From Holophagaceae bacterium (GTDB taxonomy: Bacteria > Acidobacteriota > Holophagae > Holophagales > Holophagaceae), in NCBI GenBank assembly GCA_025363715.1, contig JANYLR010000014.1, positions 1-51,283 of the forward strand: a DNA stretch of 51,283 bases, written 5' to 3'. Shown here piece after piece: positions 50,976 to 51,283 of the stretch; position 1 is the stretch's first letter; every line of letters begins with the position of its first letter. The translations under genes were made by a program, and so were the position numbers. The notes beneath the pieces were generated by a model. That model did not search any database and was not told where the DNA came from. It saw only the letters and a list, made by a program, of their open reading frames with translations.

Positions 50976-51283
50976 GGGGCGCTCCTCTATTGGGATCCAA
51001 CACTCAGACTAGCGCCTCGGCTGTGTTTAGGAAAAGGCGGGGACAGGATTAACAGGGTTCAACAGACTCCGCCTGTTCCTTAGAGCTTGTCCGTAAATTA
51101 GCCATGCCCGCGACGGAGCCCAGCCGCGTGATCCACCAGCAAGGAGGAGGCCGCAGCGCGATGTGGTTGCATCGTGCAAGGCCGCTGACGCCGCTGGGCG
51201 CGCGGCTGGGCCCGTCCCTTCGGGCTGGGAGCGGCGGGCGTCGCCTGGCTGTGTCAGGCGCCTTGTCCGTAGCCACCACTACG
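50976..51283. other. Non-coding region at the right end of the window
   Basis: No gene is supported; the minus-strand frame 51049-51279 is Arg/Pro-rich, lacks family features and overlaps the repeat. CTTGTCCGTA occurs at 51085-51094 and again at 51262-51271, 177 bp apart. The repeat at 51182-51278 is described separately. Confidence 0.55.
51182..51278. repeat. Diverged copy of the ~97-bp repeat, partner of 43-140
   Basis: Same order of blocks as 43-140: CCGCTGACGC, CCCTTCGGGCTGGG, then GTCAGGC-CCTTGTCC-T-GCCACCA. The inverted arms are reduced here to CTGAC/GTCAG. The window ends 5 bp later, so the full unit may be longer. Confidence 0.55.

Noticed and set aside
51049..51279. 76-residue minus-strand protein at the window end
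   Set aside because: Arg/Pro-rich, overlaps a structured repeat, no ribosome site or domain.

Overview
The window is GC-rich, chromosomal and almost fully coding. It carries core genes (glmU, truA, mnmA, sucCD, pdxA, yajQ, a polyprenyl diphosphate synthase, five tRNAs), a Gram-negative envelope set (kdsD, a fused lptF-lptG, mlaEFD) and a large lactate-oxidation region. Together with a bacteriohemerythrin, a PEGA-type Ser/Thr kinase, an atypical Hfq and a PilT-type motor, this fits an anaerobic or facultative Gram-negative bacterium. My best guess is Acidobacteriota, Holophagaceae (Geothrix-like). That is inference from gene content, not from a marker comparison.

Layout. 1-2320: bacteriohemerythrin, a KAS III-like enzyme and tRNA-Met. 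2362-13834: lactate region, with lutABC and, separately, a fused LldE-LldF protein, LldG, a 946-residue FAD/Fe-S D-lactate dehydrogenase and lactate permease, all on the minus strand; a divergent GntR/FadR-type regulator follows a TGGT-N3-ACCA operator. 13900-19510: tRNA-Ile2, a Lon-N-domain protein, kdsD, lptFG, mnmA, tRNA-Cys and tRNA-Gly. 19540-26430: Fur-family regulator, PilS/NtrB-like kinase, Hfq-like protein, pdxA, pabC-like gene and a degenerate hybrid sensor. 26465-32620: glmU, mlaE-mlaF-mlaD, DUF116 and UbiA-type prenyltransferase. 32736-35236: D,D-peptidase, laccase-domain protein, spoVG, tRNA-Gln and a 455-bp structured non-coding region. 35237-41782: Ser/Thr kinase, GT2 synthase, FlhB-C-like protein, PHP phosphoesterase, receiver, truA and HD protein. 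41792-51283: alpha/beta hydrolase, CapA lipoprotein, radical SAM protein, thioesterase, sucDC, PilT-like ATPase, polyprenyl synthase, yajQ and a terminal repeat.

Most unusual signal. A short element of four successive hairpins occurs three times (2066-2153 plus; 13901-13987 minus; 34853-34935 minus), each time beside a tRNA gene. Its first stem and its last stem change sequence between copies while staying paired, and GGA is kept in two loops and in one linker. At tRNA-Ile2 it starts on the CCA end itself. At tRNA-Met and tRNA-Gln it lies between inverted fragments of that same tRNA's T-arm/3' end. This looks like a tRNA-associated mobile or amplified structured repeat. A CsrA-type RNA role is possible but untested. 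A second, unrelated repeat family has diverged copies at both ends of the window (43-140 and 51182-51278).
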